This document shows positions 1 to 11,601 of a stretch of 64,000 nt of DNA, one piece after another; within the stretch, counting starts at the first letter, position 1, and every line of letters begins with the position of its first letter. The DNA is from Rhynochetos jubatus (lineage: Eukaryota > Chordata > Aves > Eurypygiformes > Rhynochetidae): contig CM050654.1 of assembly GCA_027574665.1 (NCBI GenBank), positions 36,475,722-36,539,721 of the forward strand. Direction: 5' to 3'. Position numbers and translations under genes: made by a program. The notes under the pieces are model-generated. The model made no database searches, had not been told where the DNA came from, and saw nothing but the letters and a program-made list of their open reading frames with translations.

Positions 1-3000
1 TGTCTCCTCTACTGAATCTTGTATCGTGCTGCGTAGTAACTAGGATACTAGATGCAAGTACTTAAATACGTGTTGCTCGTTACTGGCCCTTGATTGAGAC
101 CATGACTTAACGACAGTTACCTGACTTGATGTGACTGACCATGTCCATGTAACCTCTAAGAGTGGCGTAATACACAGATATTCTACTGACAAATGATAGC
201 AGTAAGGTTTAGTTTCTGTAAGGTAAATGTATATAAAATGCAACCACAAGTGAAAACCTTTCACTAAGAGCTTCTCCTGTATGTTATCAGTCTCTGCGCC
301 CTTTTCCCCCTCGTTGCCTCTTTTCACGAATGCAGCCAAAAGAGGAAATACAAAACGTGAAAATGTTGAAACCCACTGAAGTCAGTGTGAGGTTTCTTCT
401 TGGTTTAAATGGCAATAAGAAAGCCAGTGGTCTTGCATTTCGCTTTAAATAAATTTCCCGCTCTATGGAAGCGTTGTCTGGAAATAAACTATTTCAGATA
501 CCTTCCTCTTCTCTAGTATCGTAACAATATAAAGTCTGAAAATCAATATAGTTTGAAAGACCTTAAGAAAAAAAAATTATAGAGTCTGCTTCTAGCTTTT
601 AATATTATTATTTTGATATTCTAGATTTTGATTTTCTTTTTTTCTTGATTAGTTCACAGAATCACATCCTGAGCTTTTAAAATATCTACTTGCTTGTGGA
701 AAGTATCTGGTAGGTTGTTTCTATCGAAACAGAGCTTAATCTCTGGATTCACTGAACAGCTTCTCACCAGAGCTGTCACTTACTTCAGGTCAGTTCAGGC
801 ACGCTATAAATCAGTACCTTCTTACTAGTCAATCAGTGATTGATTCAATTTTGCAGCACTCGAAGGCAGTCATTTCTAGTTTAAAACTGAGTTAATGTGG
901 CCTAAGAGGAACGAGCACGTAGCTAGGAGCTTGTGAGTTCTGGAGCCAAGGCTGGTATCACTGGTTTGCAGTGTGGGCTTGGGCAAATACCTTTACATTT
1001 GTGACACAGAAATACTTGTGCTTGAGTCTTTCTCTCTTCCCCTCTCGCCTCCCATTTTTTTTTTCCTATTTGGTTTTTTCCTGCATTAAACCTGAATTCT
1101 TTAAGGACCTGGTGTCCAACACCATCTTCAGAATTGTTCAGCTTCCCTAGTGTCTGGAAGTACTTGGAGATGGAAAATCATGTAACCTGGTGTGTTTCTC
1201 AGATGGAGATGTATGGGCTAATGGAGGTTTAAAAAAAATAAAAATGGCGTGTTTGCAAAGGCATTTGGCACCTCTGCAGAATAATTGAAAATAAGACCAA
1301 ATGGACCCTTAAGATCTCTTCAAAAGTTTAATAGAATATTGATTTTCTTTTGAAGGTGTGGAAAGCCTTCATCCCGTGCCATGTCCTGTCTGTGCCACAG
1401 CCCGTAGATTGGAAACACTCAATCAGAATAGTGAATAACGAGTGCATCACGATGGGGCCGAACTCTGTAGGTTTGTATTAAAAAGCACTCGGGAACGACT
1501 CAGTCCTTTGATGTGAAGTTTTGATTTCTGTGCCTCGTGCTGCAGAGGAGTTGCTCTCTCACATATTGGTATTCCTGGGCAAACCTGTGAGGGTATACGT
1601 GTGCGTCTCTGGGTTTCAAAGTTAGCTCATGTACATGTTGTGTAACCTTTCAGTAATCTCGGTGAACGAGAAAGCACTGCTAGTGTGAAGATGCAAAACA
1701 TTTCAGCTTATTAGTAAAAAAAGAAAAATCCCCTAAAACATTCACTTTTTAAAATCGAACAAAGTTCAGACTTTTATAATTGCTTCAAAGTTAAGTATGC
1801 TTTATAAGTAATAAATTAAATCCATTTTCCTGAGGCAGATGAAACTACAAGGATAACTGATAGCAAATCGAAGGAAATGGACCTTTATCCTCTTTTTTTT
1901 CCCCTCCCTTTTGCTGTCCGTGGGTCTTCAGCTGTGGTATTCTTCTGCTTACTTTGAAACTGCCCCAGTTAGGTTGGTCTGAAGTTATTTTTGCTGTGAG
2001 GGAAATGAGGGAAATGTTTTTACATTAGAAAGGTGTTTCATCTGACTAGCCTTGAAAGGGTTTTTTTTCCAGTAGTAGTTCCGTTTTCAAAAATACAGCC
2101 AGCATCATGGTGTGGGCAAGTAAGGAAATCAAAGAAATACATTTTCTGACAGCATGCTGCATTTTTTTACTTATCAGAATGACTCTGAAATTCTATACTC
2201 TTGAAACAACAACAAGGAAATATTTCTGTTTTCCTGAGCAGAAAAAGAGTGAAATATTGTGTCTGATCTGCAGAATATACTTGGAGCAATTCCAGGGTGG
2301 CGAGGGATGCTCTGGGTGGTGAACAGCGCAGGAGCCTGCAAGGGAGACTGCCCTGGGTGTGTAGTGTTCAACAGGGTGTCTCTCGCTTATTTAGCTCTTT
2401 CACGTCTCAATATTCTGCATTTGCTGAGGAGTAATTGTTAGCGTTCTGTGAGGGTTTGCTGCCGGTGGGACGAGGAAGTGACTTGGTGAATCCGTGGTCC
2501 CCGAGGGAGCTTTGCTCTTTGAGCAGAGCTGACATGGCACATACAGCCACATCCTCAGCGCTCGTAGATGGGCCTGAGTGGCAACCGTGGCAAGCTGAAG
2601 AGTAGTCCAAAGAGGTTGTTTCTGTGCATCTTCAGCATCTAAATACATGCCTGTGTATATGCTAGAGTTTCTGAGGTATTATTCCATTAAAACTTGAATA
2701 TATGAAGAAGCTGACATAAATGAGTTGCGATAACGTTATATAGGACTGAATTGGCGTATTCTGTTTGATAGATACAAATTGTTCTTGTGTTTAGTTTAAT
2801 TTGTCATCATTTGCTCTGCTTTACTATTGGTTTTGGATGCAAACAATTAAGGTCTGATCTTGTAAGTTCTTACTCTTCTACAGAGACCTACGATGTGCGT
2901 AGGAGTTGGTTGACTGACTCGAGCATGTGTCAGCGGATGTTTCCACTCTGCCTTCTCCTTTCTGGTTGCATCTTGGTACAATTCAGAGTTTGGCCACTGC

Positions 3001-4141
3001 AGTGCTGGAGGAGCAGCAGCTGTAGAGATGGGAGTGAACTGAAGCCAGCACTTGTAAAGCAGCGAGTTAATAATATATTTATAAGGATACTATATATAGG
3101 GACTTTGATATCAATATATGCTATTAAATAATGTATAATGTATTTACAGGAAAGAAATTTCAGCTCTGCAGAAGCAATTGCACATACAATTATTTGGCAA
3201 CAAGAATCGCACACTATGTTGTAGGTATAGATAATGTTAGTCTGTTTTACAGCAATTTCCACTTGGTTTTAATGTCCAGAATGGGCTAAATGCCATCTGG
3301 ATTCTTCACAGATTTTGAAGCAGGTTCTAAAATTGTTTAGAGGAACCTTCTGAGGTATTAAACAGAATTTAAAAATCTGTGTGACTTTGAACTTGAGAAC
3401 TGGATTATCTTCTGTTAGGGATTTGTTTGTGTGGGAAACGCAGTGTTTTAGTGAGCTACCCCTGGAATAGTTCCCTTGGGGATCTTGGGATTATTGGAAA
3501 TATTGTTGGGAATATTTGTTCGGCCTTGCCTTCTTTAATAAAAGCAGCAATGGTTGTATGATAGGACTTCGGAGATTAAATAATGTTCTTTGATTATATA
3601 GAAGAAAACAAGAGCTAGTCCGCAGTGGAGAAGATTGGTCTTCAAATCCAGTAAGGCAGGTGGTCAGAGGCAGAAGCCAGAAATCCCTGTATAAATGTTA
3701 ACACTTATTAAAGTCAATGTTTTTCTTTCTCTGGTTTCAGCATGTTAAAAGGAGAAAGGGGAAGAAAAGATTAACCAAATACCAGTATAAACAATATGTT
3801 GGCTTTGAAGGCAATCATTTCTTCTTTCTATTCAAGGCCCTTAAGCTGTAATTATTAGTAAGTTTTCTAGTTTATGTGTGCAAACCAAACCAAACAACCC
3901 AGCCCACCAAACAAATAAACCCCCAAACAAACAAACAAACCAAACCAACCTGAAAACAACCAGACCCAGCACTGCTTTGTTCGTGAAGCAGTAGCAGAGG
4001 TCAGATGAACTGACTGCTTCCGCTCGGGAAGTCTTGTCCCAGGTCCCACCACCCCGTGCCATACCGCTGATTTGCGTTTACTCGGGCACGTATCGTGTCA
4101 CTGGATCAGGTTTAAGCTGTTTGTTTTTACAGGCAATTATT
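1..4141. other. Intergenic DNA, no gene recognised
   Basis: AT-rich DNA with short open frames only. None shows a convincing acceptor/donor pair with protein-like codon use. The only structure I note is the A/C-rich simple repeat at 3881-3950. If the minus-strand gene ending at 4142 is real, the right-hand part of this block holds its 3' UTR and polyadenylation site. I did not see a clear antisense AATAAA close to the stop codon. Confidence 0.5.
3881..3950. repeat. CAAA/CCAAA-type simple repeat
   Basis: About 70 bases made almost only of A and C, with repeated CAAAC, CCAAA and ACAAACAAACAAAC units. Read on the minus strand it is a GTTT/GGTTT tract about 190 bases downstream of the stop codon at 4142. 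It would therefore lie in, or just beyond, the 3' UTR of that candidate gene. Confidence 0.7.
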
Positions 4142-4794
4142 TCAACATCGTTCTTGTTTGAAATGAGGTAGTAAGGAGTAGGACATGAAGAACACCACAG
4201 ATAGCACAGCCAAGAAGAGCATAAGGGAGTTGGCGCTCAGTACTGGTGGTGGTGGTTTAGGGGGCCATGGTGCTGGAGGCAGTGCTGGAGACTTCCAGGA
4301 GATGGATATGGGGGCACAGCCCTCTCTGGGGGGTTTGGAGGGGAACTGCTAATGCCTTGGTTTCTGTTGTCCACAAGGTATCTGCTCTTTCTTGCCTCTG
4401 CAAGGGTTCATGCTGAGGAGAAGCGACTGCAGGAGCTGCTGGCGAGGACCTAGGGTGTTCCTTGATCAAATCCCTTACGACTCTGCCACAGCTCCATCCC
4501 AGGAACCTCCAACAGGGATCCTTACCTCAAAACAACCTGACATTGAATGAGGGTAATGCATTGCTCGATGATGATGATGGATTCGCTAATGTTATTTGAC
4601 AGATCTTTCATGTTAAAATTAATGTCTTCTTTGATGTTGTGAAGGTTGAATTCAGAGAAGATAATTGATCCTTGAGCTGAAAAGATGTCTTTGGAGTTCG
4701 TGGCAGTTACTTGGTAGTTCAGGTAGCAGTTTTGTCCTGGCTGTTGTTCTGGGTTGCAGACCAGCCTCTCAGCAAGGTGGACAAAGTACCAGGA
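4142..4794 (-). CDS. Last two coding exons of an unidentified single-pass membrane protein
   Basis: I do not recognise the family. On the minus strand, exon 4526-4794 (269 bases) follows a pyrimidine-rich acceptor ending CATTTCCAG. It reads open for 89 codons plus two bases and ends TTGAG|GTAAGG, a near-consensus donor. The 200-base intron ends in a C-rich tract and CAG. The next exon (4142-4325) completes the split codon exactly and adds 60 residues before TGA. The first exon has four cysteines (residues 13, 23, 79, 85), one N-glycosylation sequon (NIS at 68-70) and codon use typical of coding DNA. The second exon gives a proline-rich stalk, one hydrophobic helix of about 19 residues and a short tail ending FKQERC. 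This fits the C-terminus of a type I membrane or tail-anchored protein. Upstream exons are not established. It could be an old gene or a decaying one. The in-frame splice argues for a real gene. Confidence 0.45.
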
Positions 4795-5671
4795 CTGGAA
4801 ATGTCACATGAGCATGGGGAAACAGCAAAAACTCAGTGGTTTGGGAGTTTTTGCCTTTAAACTGAAAGACCCAGGGTTTCTTAAAGTTGCAAGTGTGTCT
4901 GTATCATCTTTTTTTCATTTAGGCCTATGGAAATTATTGAAATACATGTGGGAAAATAGGTGACTTATTTGCAGTTAGTACAAGATAATGTTACTTGGCT
5001 TTTCCAATATGTAGGATTATTCTTTTAGACTTCAAAAATGTTGCCTTCAGAAATTTTTTTGAATTTTATTTTAGGAGGATAATGAAGGTTCAGGTACTCA
5101 TCCTCAGAAATGTATTTCAGGGTGGTGGAGCAGCCCTGATATGGCTCCTGCATCCTCTGATTCTGGGTGCAAATATCATGGATTCCTGCCTGGTTGTGTT
5201 AGTTGCATAACCAAAATTTTTGGAGGATGTTTGCCCAATAGCAAAGAATTCCAACACTAACAGCTTCAATCTGTGATGGGAAAGCTTTGTATGGTGGAGG
5301 CTACCATCGTTATGGTGGCATTCGTCCCTTGTTACAGTACTGGGAATGTAGGAATGAAGGTAGAAGGTGACGGTGATGAAATCCAGTGCTAAATTGATTA
5401 TTCCAGCCAATTGCAAATTCAGGAGAGAGGGACTCTTGAAACTATAGCTGAGTAACTCTTGGGAGTCCAGATGAATGAAGAACTCGGATCCAAGGAGTCA
5501 GTCTCTGCATCATTACTTGAGTTTTTCTGGATCTGAAAGGAAGGTGGAACTTGATTAGAAATCGCTTAGTCCGTGTAGGCACCGTGATGTACGAGGGGTG
5601 TGATGAACAAACCGTGCTGCTGCGTTTCTGAAGGGATGTTTGGGGTTTTTTACATTTTTTTTTTTTTTTAC

Positions 5672-5813
5672 CTTTGCGGGGATTATCTTTAATCTGAGGA
5701 TTCGACTCTACCTTAGCTTGTAGAAGGGTAGAGTCCAATTTTCTCAGATACTGCCGTTGGTGGGCACTGTTAGCAAAATCGGTCAGAATCTCGTAATAGT
5801 TATTACTAGCCAT
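5672..5813 (-). other. Possible coding exon (minus strand), unassigned
   Basis: On the minus strand an ATG at 5813 opens a frame that runs to a CAAAG|GTAAAA donor-like junction at 5672. Codon use looks coding and the encoded segment is polar and helix-prone (it includes the string YYEILTDFANSAHQRQYLRK). The same frame stays open upstream of the ATG to about 5900, where AG dinucleotides could act as acceptors. The exon would end in phase 1, so it does not join directly to the exon starting at 4794 (phase 0). An intervening exon would be needed. I cannot name a family; it may be a chance open frame. Confidence 0.2.
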
Positions 5814-6790
5814 GTCACGACAAAGATTATACAAAGGTTTGGTTATTAAATAAGTATTTAAAGTGATACCTTTGACTTTAAATGTGCCAAGACAGATGAA
5901 GTTACATCTTTAACGTTTTGTTTGAAAGTTCTTCTCTCTTTTCCTTATTACTTGATGAAGACCAGCAACATTATTATTTTAGTCCATTCCCTGGCTAAAA
6001 TAATAGGACTGTAATGTGCAGCCATCACTGACAAGACATTAATTCACTGTAATATTGTTATCAACGTATTTCTAACAACTTTAAATAAATCTTTGTGTTA
6101 TTAAATGTTCACATACAGGTACAATGGGAAAGGTTGTTTTCAAATTCAAGGAAAGTACTAAAGAATGCTATTTGTCCCTAATTAAATATTGAGGACTTTA
6201 GTATTAAATATTTAATTGGCCAGCTGTACTGCAGTCGAGTAGTGGAGAAATGAAAAAACCCTGCATTTGCACTTCAGGACCATTTCTGGGGCAGTTAAGT
6301 GACCTGTTGGTAAATGAATTGGAAGGAAGGAAGTGCCTTAAATAAAAAACCCCTTTGGTGTGTTCCCACCACTGCTGGTCCTGAGAAATGGCCCTTGTTA
6401 ATCATATGGCTACCCCAGGGCTCTTCTGAGCCGTTGTACGTGTAAGTGCGCTGAGGACCTATTTCTGGCTTTTGACTTTTTGAAGGAGTTCATGGAGTTT
6501 GGGAAGGCTGTAAGACACACCGGGGGAAGCAGGAAATGTACTGTTTGAACTCTTCTGTTACTTGAGAAGTCTGCATCAAAATTGGCTTTACAACAATGCA
6601 AATTGAAATGGTTCAGGTTGATAAAATTTTTGTCAATTTTACAGGGTGCTTTAAAGCAGACGGTGACTAAGAAAAAGCAAAGATGCTCTTTCACAGCGCG
6701 TGAAATGGTCCTTGTATTTGAGAAGAAAATGTAAAGACAAAAGGGAAGTAGCAGGTGACCCGGTGGTGTTCACGGGATGGTTGATTTGGA

Positions 6791-6815
6791 AACTAAAACA
6801 CCTGGTGTTTTAGTT
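6791..6815. repeat. Perfect 12-bp inverted repeat, 1-base spacer
   Basis: AACTAAAACACC is followed by one T and then its exact reverse complement GGTGTTTTAGTT. The stem is perfect over 12 bp and stops abruptly on both sides, so it is not the edge of a longer terminal inverted repeat that I can see. It could extrude as a hairpin; no function is assigned. Confidence 0.85.
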
Positions 6816-8223
6816 GTCCATTTTGAACACCACATGTATTTAATTTAGAAACAGGTAACTGAAGTATAAAGGATGTGAAGGCAGAGCTTTATTTGTGGAA
6901 ATACTGGAGTATCCTGCGAGATCGTTGTGTGCCCATAAGGGCTCAGAAAAACATACGTGTAGTATAAGGCAATGCTACAATATGAGTTGGTCCAACACCC
7001 TGGAGACTGGGGCTGTATTCTCAAGCTTAAATTCTGCGTCTCAGTAATGGACACCTGTCCCTAACGCGGAACCTTAGCAATCAGTAAAGTGTGTTGAGGA
7101 ATGTGTGTGTTGGGAACTCCATGTGCAACGTGTTATCATGAGGGGTGACGTGATGGCTCTGCTCTATTTGCTCATCCTCTCTTTTCCATTTTCTCTTTCC
7201 CACCCTTCCATAAGTAAATGACAAAGAGAAGGGAAGATCAGCCTCGGATCTCAAGATGAGTGATAATTTGTTATCAGATGACTTGGGCATGCATTTGTCT
7301 AAAATCATTTTAGCCTGAAAATTGAGAGAGGGTTTAAACCGCAAGTAACAGTCCTGGAACAGCATCTGCTCTGAGGGATTATGTATCTGGAGTCTCTGTC
7401 TCTGCTGTTACATCCAGGGGAGTTCCACTCTGTAGTATATAACTTGACTCTGTGGGGTTTTAGGGTGCTTTGGTTTGTTGTCAACGGCGTATTAAAGCTA
7501 GGTCACAGTAAACGTGTGCTGGTGTCCATGTGCTTGGGTTAATCAGATTACGAGGTTTAAGGAATGGAAAGCATGTTCATCCTGATCAAAGAAAGTTGAG
7601 ATTTTTCGCTTGCTTCTATAGCACATGTTCGCGGATCAGAAGGGTGTTTGACCTCACAGACGGTGCTCCATGATCTGTTCCTCTGTGTTCCTGTTCCACG
7701 CTATGGTCTGGACTACTGTTTTTTTTGGTTTGTTATGGGATGTTTGAAGTTGATGGTAGTGGATGAGGAGACATCAGAGTAGATGTTTTATAGATGAGTA
7801 GGTTAAACTTGTGCCACACCTTTCTGTGGCTGCGGGGGCTGAGCTGGTCGTGCAGGTAGTTCTACCTTTGTTATGTTCTTTGAATATATTAGCTATGGTT
7901 TTTTTCCAAGTGGAGCTGTTATTTATTACTGCTGTAATAAATTTTGTGACTGAATTAACAACAGGTGAAAAGAATTCCTGATTTCATTGGAAAGTCATAA
8001 AGCTGCACCTTTTAAAAGTTGTGAATTAGTGTAAAAAGTAACAAGACTTACTAAAAATGCCCCTTATGCTGTGCAAGTGTGCTAGCATACTATAAATTCA
8101 GTCAGTGCACCACATCCTGACATTTAATAGTTTTATTATTCCGTTTGTTGGTCATTTCTGAGCAGAGTGTCAATGAGAACTACATAAAATGCTGTTTCTT
8201 AAAGACCAATGAGTTTGAGTGCA

Positions 8224-8255
8224 CTTCACGTACCGGATTTGCACAGTACGTGAAG
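8224..8255. repeat. Perfect 10-bp inverted repeat, 12-base loop
   Basis: CTTCACGTAC at 8224-8233 pairs exactly with GTACGTGAAG at 8246-8255. A further partial copy, GTACTTCAC, follows at 8257-8265. Function unknown. Confidence 0.8.
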
Positions 8256-10937
8256 CGTACTTCACATCCTTGTGTCCAGCCTCCCCATCCCCCACTTGAG
8301 GCATCAGTTATTTTTTCCCTCTGAAGATTATCAGTGTGTGTACATGTCGTGATTGGTTTTGTACGTGAAAGTATCGGCGTTACGGTACATCTGATGAACC
8401 CCTGTATGGGGCGCATAGCACAGACCCGAGAGTGGTCAGTGAAGACTGTCGTATGCAGGACAGAAAGGGAAATGCTTCAGTTAAGACATTGAATTGAAAC
8501 TTGTCATGCTCAGTCCCAATATGGGGAAACTGAAGTCCACTAGGTGGGAAAGGTTGCCCAAGGTTTATGTTTATTTTCATAATACTGTGTTGAAAGGTCT
8601 GTCACATCGCAAAGATCATTTGTATTGCAGAGTGAGTTGCAGTTCTTCCTCTGAATTTACAACAGATGGCCCATGTATCCTTCCTACAGTTTTCTGAATT
8701 GCATATGTATGTCCATAGGGACAGATTCCATCATTTGAATGCCTACAACTTTTTCACACATCCTTATGCAAAATATTTTTTAGCAGAAAACTCTGATTGC
8801 AACAGAGACGGCTTAGTGAAATATTCTGGGCTGACTGAAGTTCTTCAATAATTTTTTCATGTTCACAGTGGAATTTCTGGTAATTCACCGGAGAGTCCGT
8901 AGATGGTATGATGGGGTGGAGATTTACTTTGACTGAGGGATGCCTGCATTCGGATCAACTCTTCTTGGCTTCATTCAGATCTGGGACTTGGATTAGTATT
9001 CTGGCATTCAGTTGAGCATTTTGAATATGAAGCTGCGGTGAGGTGTCTCTCTCTCATGTTTTTGATGTAAAATATATGTGAGAAAGATAACCTTCATAAT
9101 CAGGCAGAACACTGAAAAGTTGCTGGATAAAATAAACCTGTTCAGTTTTAATGAGAGTCATGGATGAACCCTGCAACTCCTATCTGCATAAGACAAGACT
9201 CTTCGTAACTGGGAAAGCTGCTTTAATTTGACTTGAAGTGTGGCCCGTCAGGAAGCCGTATAAGCAACTTTAACTGCATTATGCAATGGAAGGAGGGTAT
9301 TACTTACCTAATTGCCTAGATTTTCATTAATAATACAAAATTCCCTCCTTTTTCATTCCTCCAGGTGATTAGCCGAAGATTTTTCTCAGCAATCTCACCT
9401 CTGTTTTGAGAGAGGTGCAATGAACAGTCCAACAGATCTTTATCTCTCCATTAAAAAAAAAAGAAGAAGAAAGAATTGAAGTGATTAACCTTTAACGCAA
9501 AGCTGCCGTGGCTGTTAACATCTCATACGGTAGCCGTGCTGAGCGAATGCCGAACTGTTGGGGAGAAGGTTAATGACTGATCCTCAGGAGAGGGGAGAAA
9601 TTGATCTCCCATGATTTAAATATAGATCCGAGTGCGAGCCCGAGACTGTTGGAATTTCATTGCTTTTACCTTTTGGTCTAAAACTACAGCAAAATTAGGT
9701 GACAGAACCGGCACTGAAATTATTGCATTTAGAGAAGTGGGCAACTCGGAGTTACGGAGGTGTAATTTTAGCCAGATAACTGGAGTAATAACATAAGCGA
9801 TAACAGCAAACCTTGAGGAGTTGATGTAGTTACCAGAAGCCTGAGGTGGTGTGGGGTGGTGGAGATGGCCTCATCGTTTCAAATATACAGGCCGATACTT
9901 TACGTCAAACGGTGTCCCTGCATTGTGCACGGCTGCGATGGGTTTCGTAGGAGAGCTATGGTGTTTGAGCTGGATTCTTAATGGCCGTGTGGGATCTTTC
10001 CCCGTGAATTACTTTTCTCTCTCTGGATTAGTGCTGTTATCTTAACAAAGCATGAAAACTGCTAATTGCTGAAACTCACAGCTTACATGTGTGTGTAGCT
10101 ATCAAAGAAATGTTGTATGTAAACTACGTGTGATATGTTGTGGCCTTAATTGGCTTTTATTGGTTACCTGAAATGAAGGCCTGTGCTTGATGTGATCACA
10201 GGAATCCTTTCATCTGAGTAGCCACAGGCTGGGATCTGTGAGCAGAGCATCTGGGTAAAGGCACTTATTTTTCCATTCAAAACATTACTGTGCTCCAAGT
10301 GTCGCATAAAAGACAAAATTCCCAATTGTAATATGTTTTAGAACACATCTTTGTAGGGTTGTTTGTATGCTAGTTTTTATGTTCTATGCAAATGGCATGG
10401 CTCAAGTCAAGTGGGTGAATGTTTCCGTAGGCTGAAGATGCTCGACAGGGCAATTGCTGCTGACACTGGAGCAAAGCAGTCAAAATCCATACCTCATGCT
10501 TTAACTTATTTAAATAGGAAAAAAAAGCAGTGTGGTTGTATGGTCAGTGCAACTGATAGAAGGATTTTAAGGAATAATGTTTTATTGGAAGTACTACTAT
10601 TTTTTCAGGTATCGCTCGATGCATAATCATTCGGTGCGCTGCGTTTTTTGTAGCCACATGTTCATGACTACTTTGTGCAGCCAGCCTTGAATGAAAGGGT
10701 CAGTGAACGAGATCTAATGCTAACCTGTTGTGATATCTTGCTAAATATAACGTTAAATCCGGGGGGACATCTAAAATACGGAAAGTTACACTTCTCATGG
10801 TTGTGAGAATTGAAAGAGCGTGTGGGTTCTGCAACTAATTTTAACTGACATGATTTTGCTGTTCGTCTGTAAAACTTCACAGCAGGTCTGTGGGGAACAA
10901 AATTGCCAGTTTGAAAGTTAGAAAAATAAATAAAGAA

Positions 10938-11601
10938 GGGCTTGGGGGTACTGGTGGATGAGAAGCTGAACATGAGCCAGCAGTGTGCCCTGGCAGCCCA
11001 GAAAGCCAACCGTGTCCTGGGCTGTATCAGGAAAAGCATGGCCAGCAGGGCGAGGGAGGGGATTCTCCCCCTCTGCTCTGCTCTCGTGAGACCCCACCTG
11101 CACTTCTGCGTCCAGCTGTGGAGCCCTCAGCATCAGAAGGTTATAGACTGGTTGGAATGAGTCCAGAGGAGACCACGAAGATGCTCAGCGGGCTGGAGCA
11201 CCTCTGCTATGGGGACAGGCTGAGAGAGTTGGGGGTGTTCAGACTGGAGAAGGCTCTGGGAAGACCTTACTGCAGCCTTCCAGTACCTGAAGGGGCCGAC
11301 ATGGAAGGTGGGGGGGTGGCTTTTTACAAGGGCCTGAAGTGACAGGACAAGGGGTAATGGGTTTAAATTGAAAGTGGGGAGATTTAGATATCAGGAGGAA
11401 ATTCTTCCCAGAGAGGATGGTGAGGCTCTGGGACAGGTTGCCCAGAGAAGCTGTGGATGCCCCATCCGTGGAAGTGTTCAAGGCCAGGCTGGATGAGGCT
11501 CTGAGCAACCTGGTCTAGTGGAAGGTGTCCCTGTCCATGGCAGGGGGGTTGGAACTGGGTCCCTTCCAACCCAAACCATTCTGTGATTCTATGATTCTAT
11601 G
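10938..11601 (+). mobile_element. CR1 LINE, 5'-truncated 3' end (+)
   Basis: CR1 is the main LINE of birds and is almost always truncated at its 5' end. The copy starts inside ORF2 with the segment reading [20 protein letters not shown], which follows the polymerase domain, and runs through the conserved 3' part. The 3' end shows TTCTGTGATTCTATGATTCTATG, the octamer-type tail of CR1. Stops and frameshifts break the coding frame, so it is inactive. It lies in intergenic DNA on the same strand as THSD7B. Confidence 0.93.

Larger units (their letters stand above)
4795..10937. other. Non-coding or unassigned DNA with coding-like minus-strand segments
   Basis: No gene is recognised on the plus strand. 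On the minus strand, besides the segment ending at 5672, there are open stretches at about 5117-5416, 6410-6676 and 7100-7320. The last two start just after strong pyrimidine-tract/AG sites (for example TTTTTCTTAG and CAATTTTCAG). They could be upstream exons of the membrane-protein gene ending at 4142, but I could not build one continuous in-frame model. Two small perfect hairpins are also here, at 6791-6815 and 8224-8255. The remainder shows nothing I can interpret. Confidence 0.35.
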
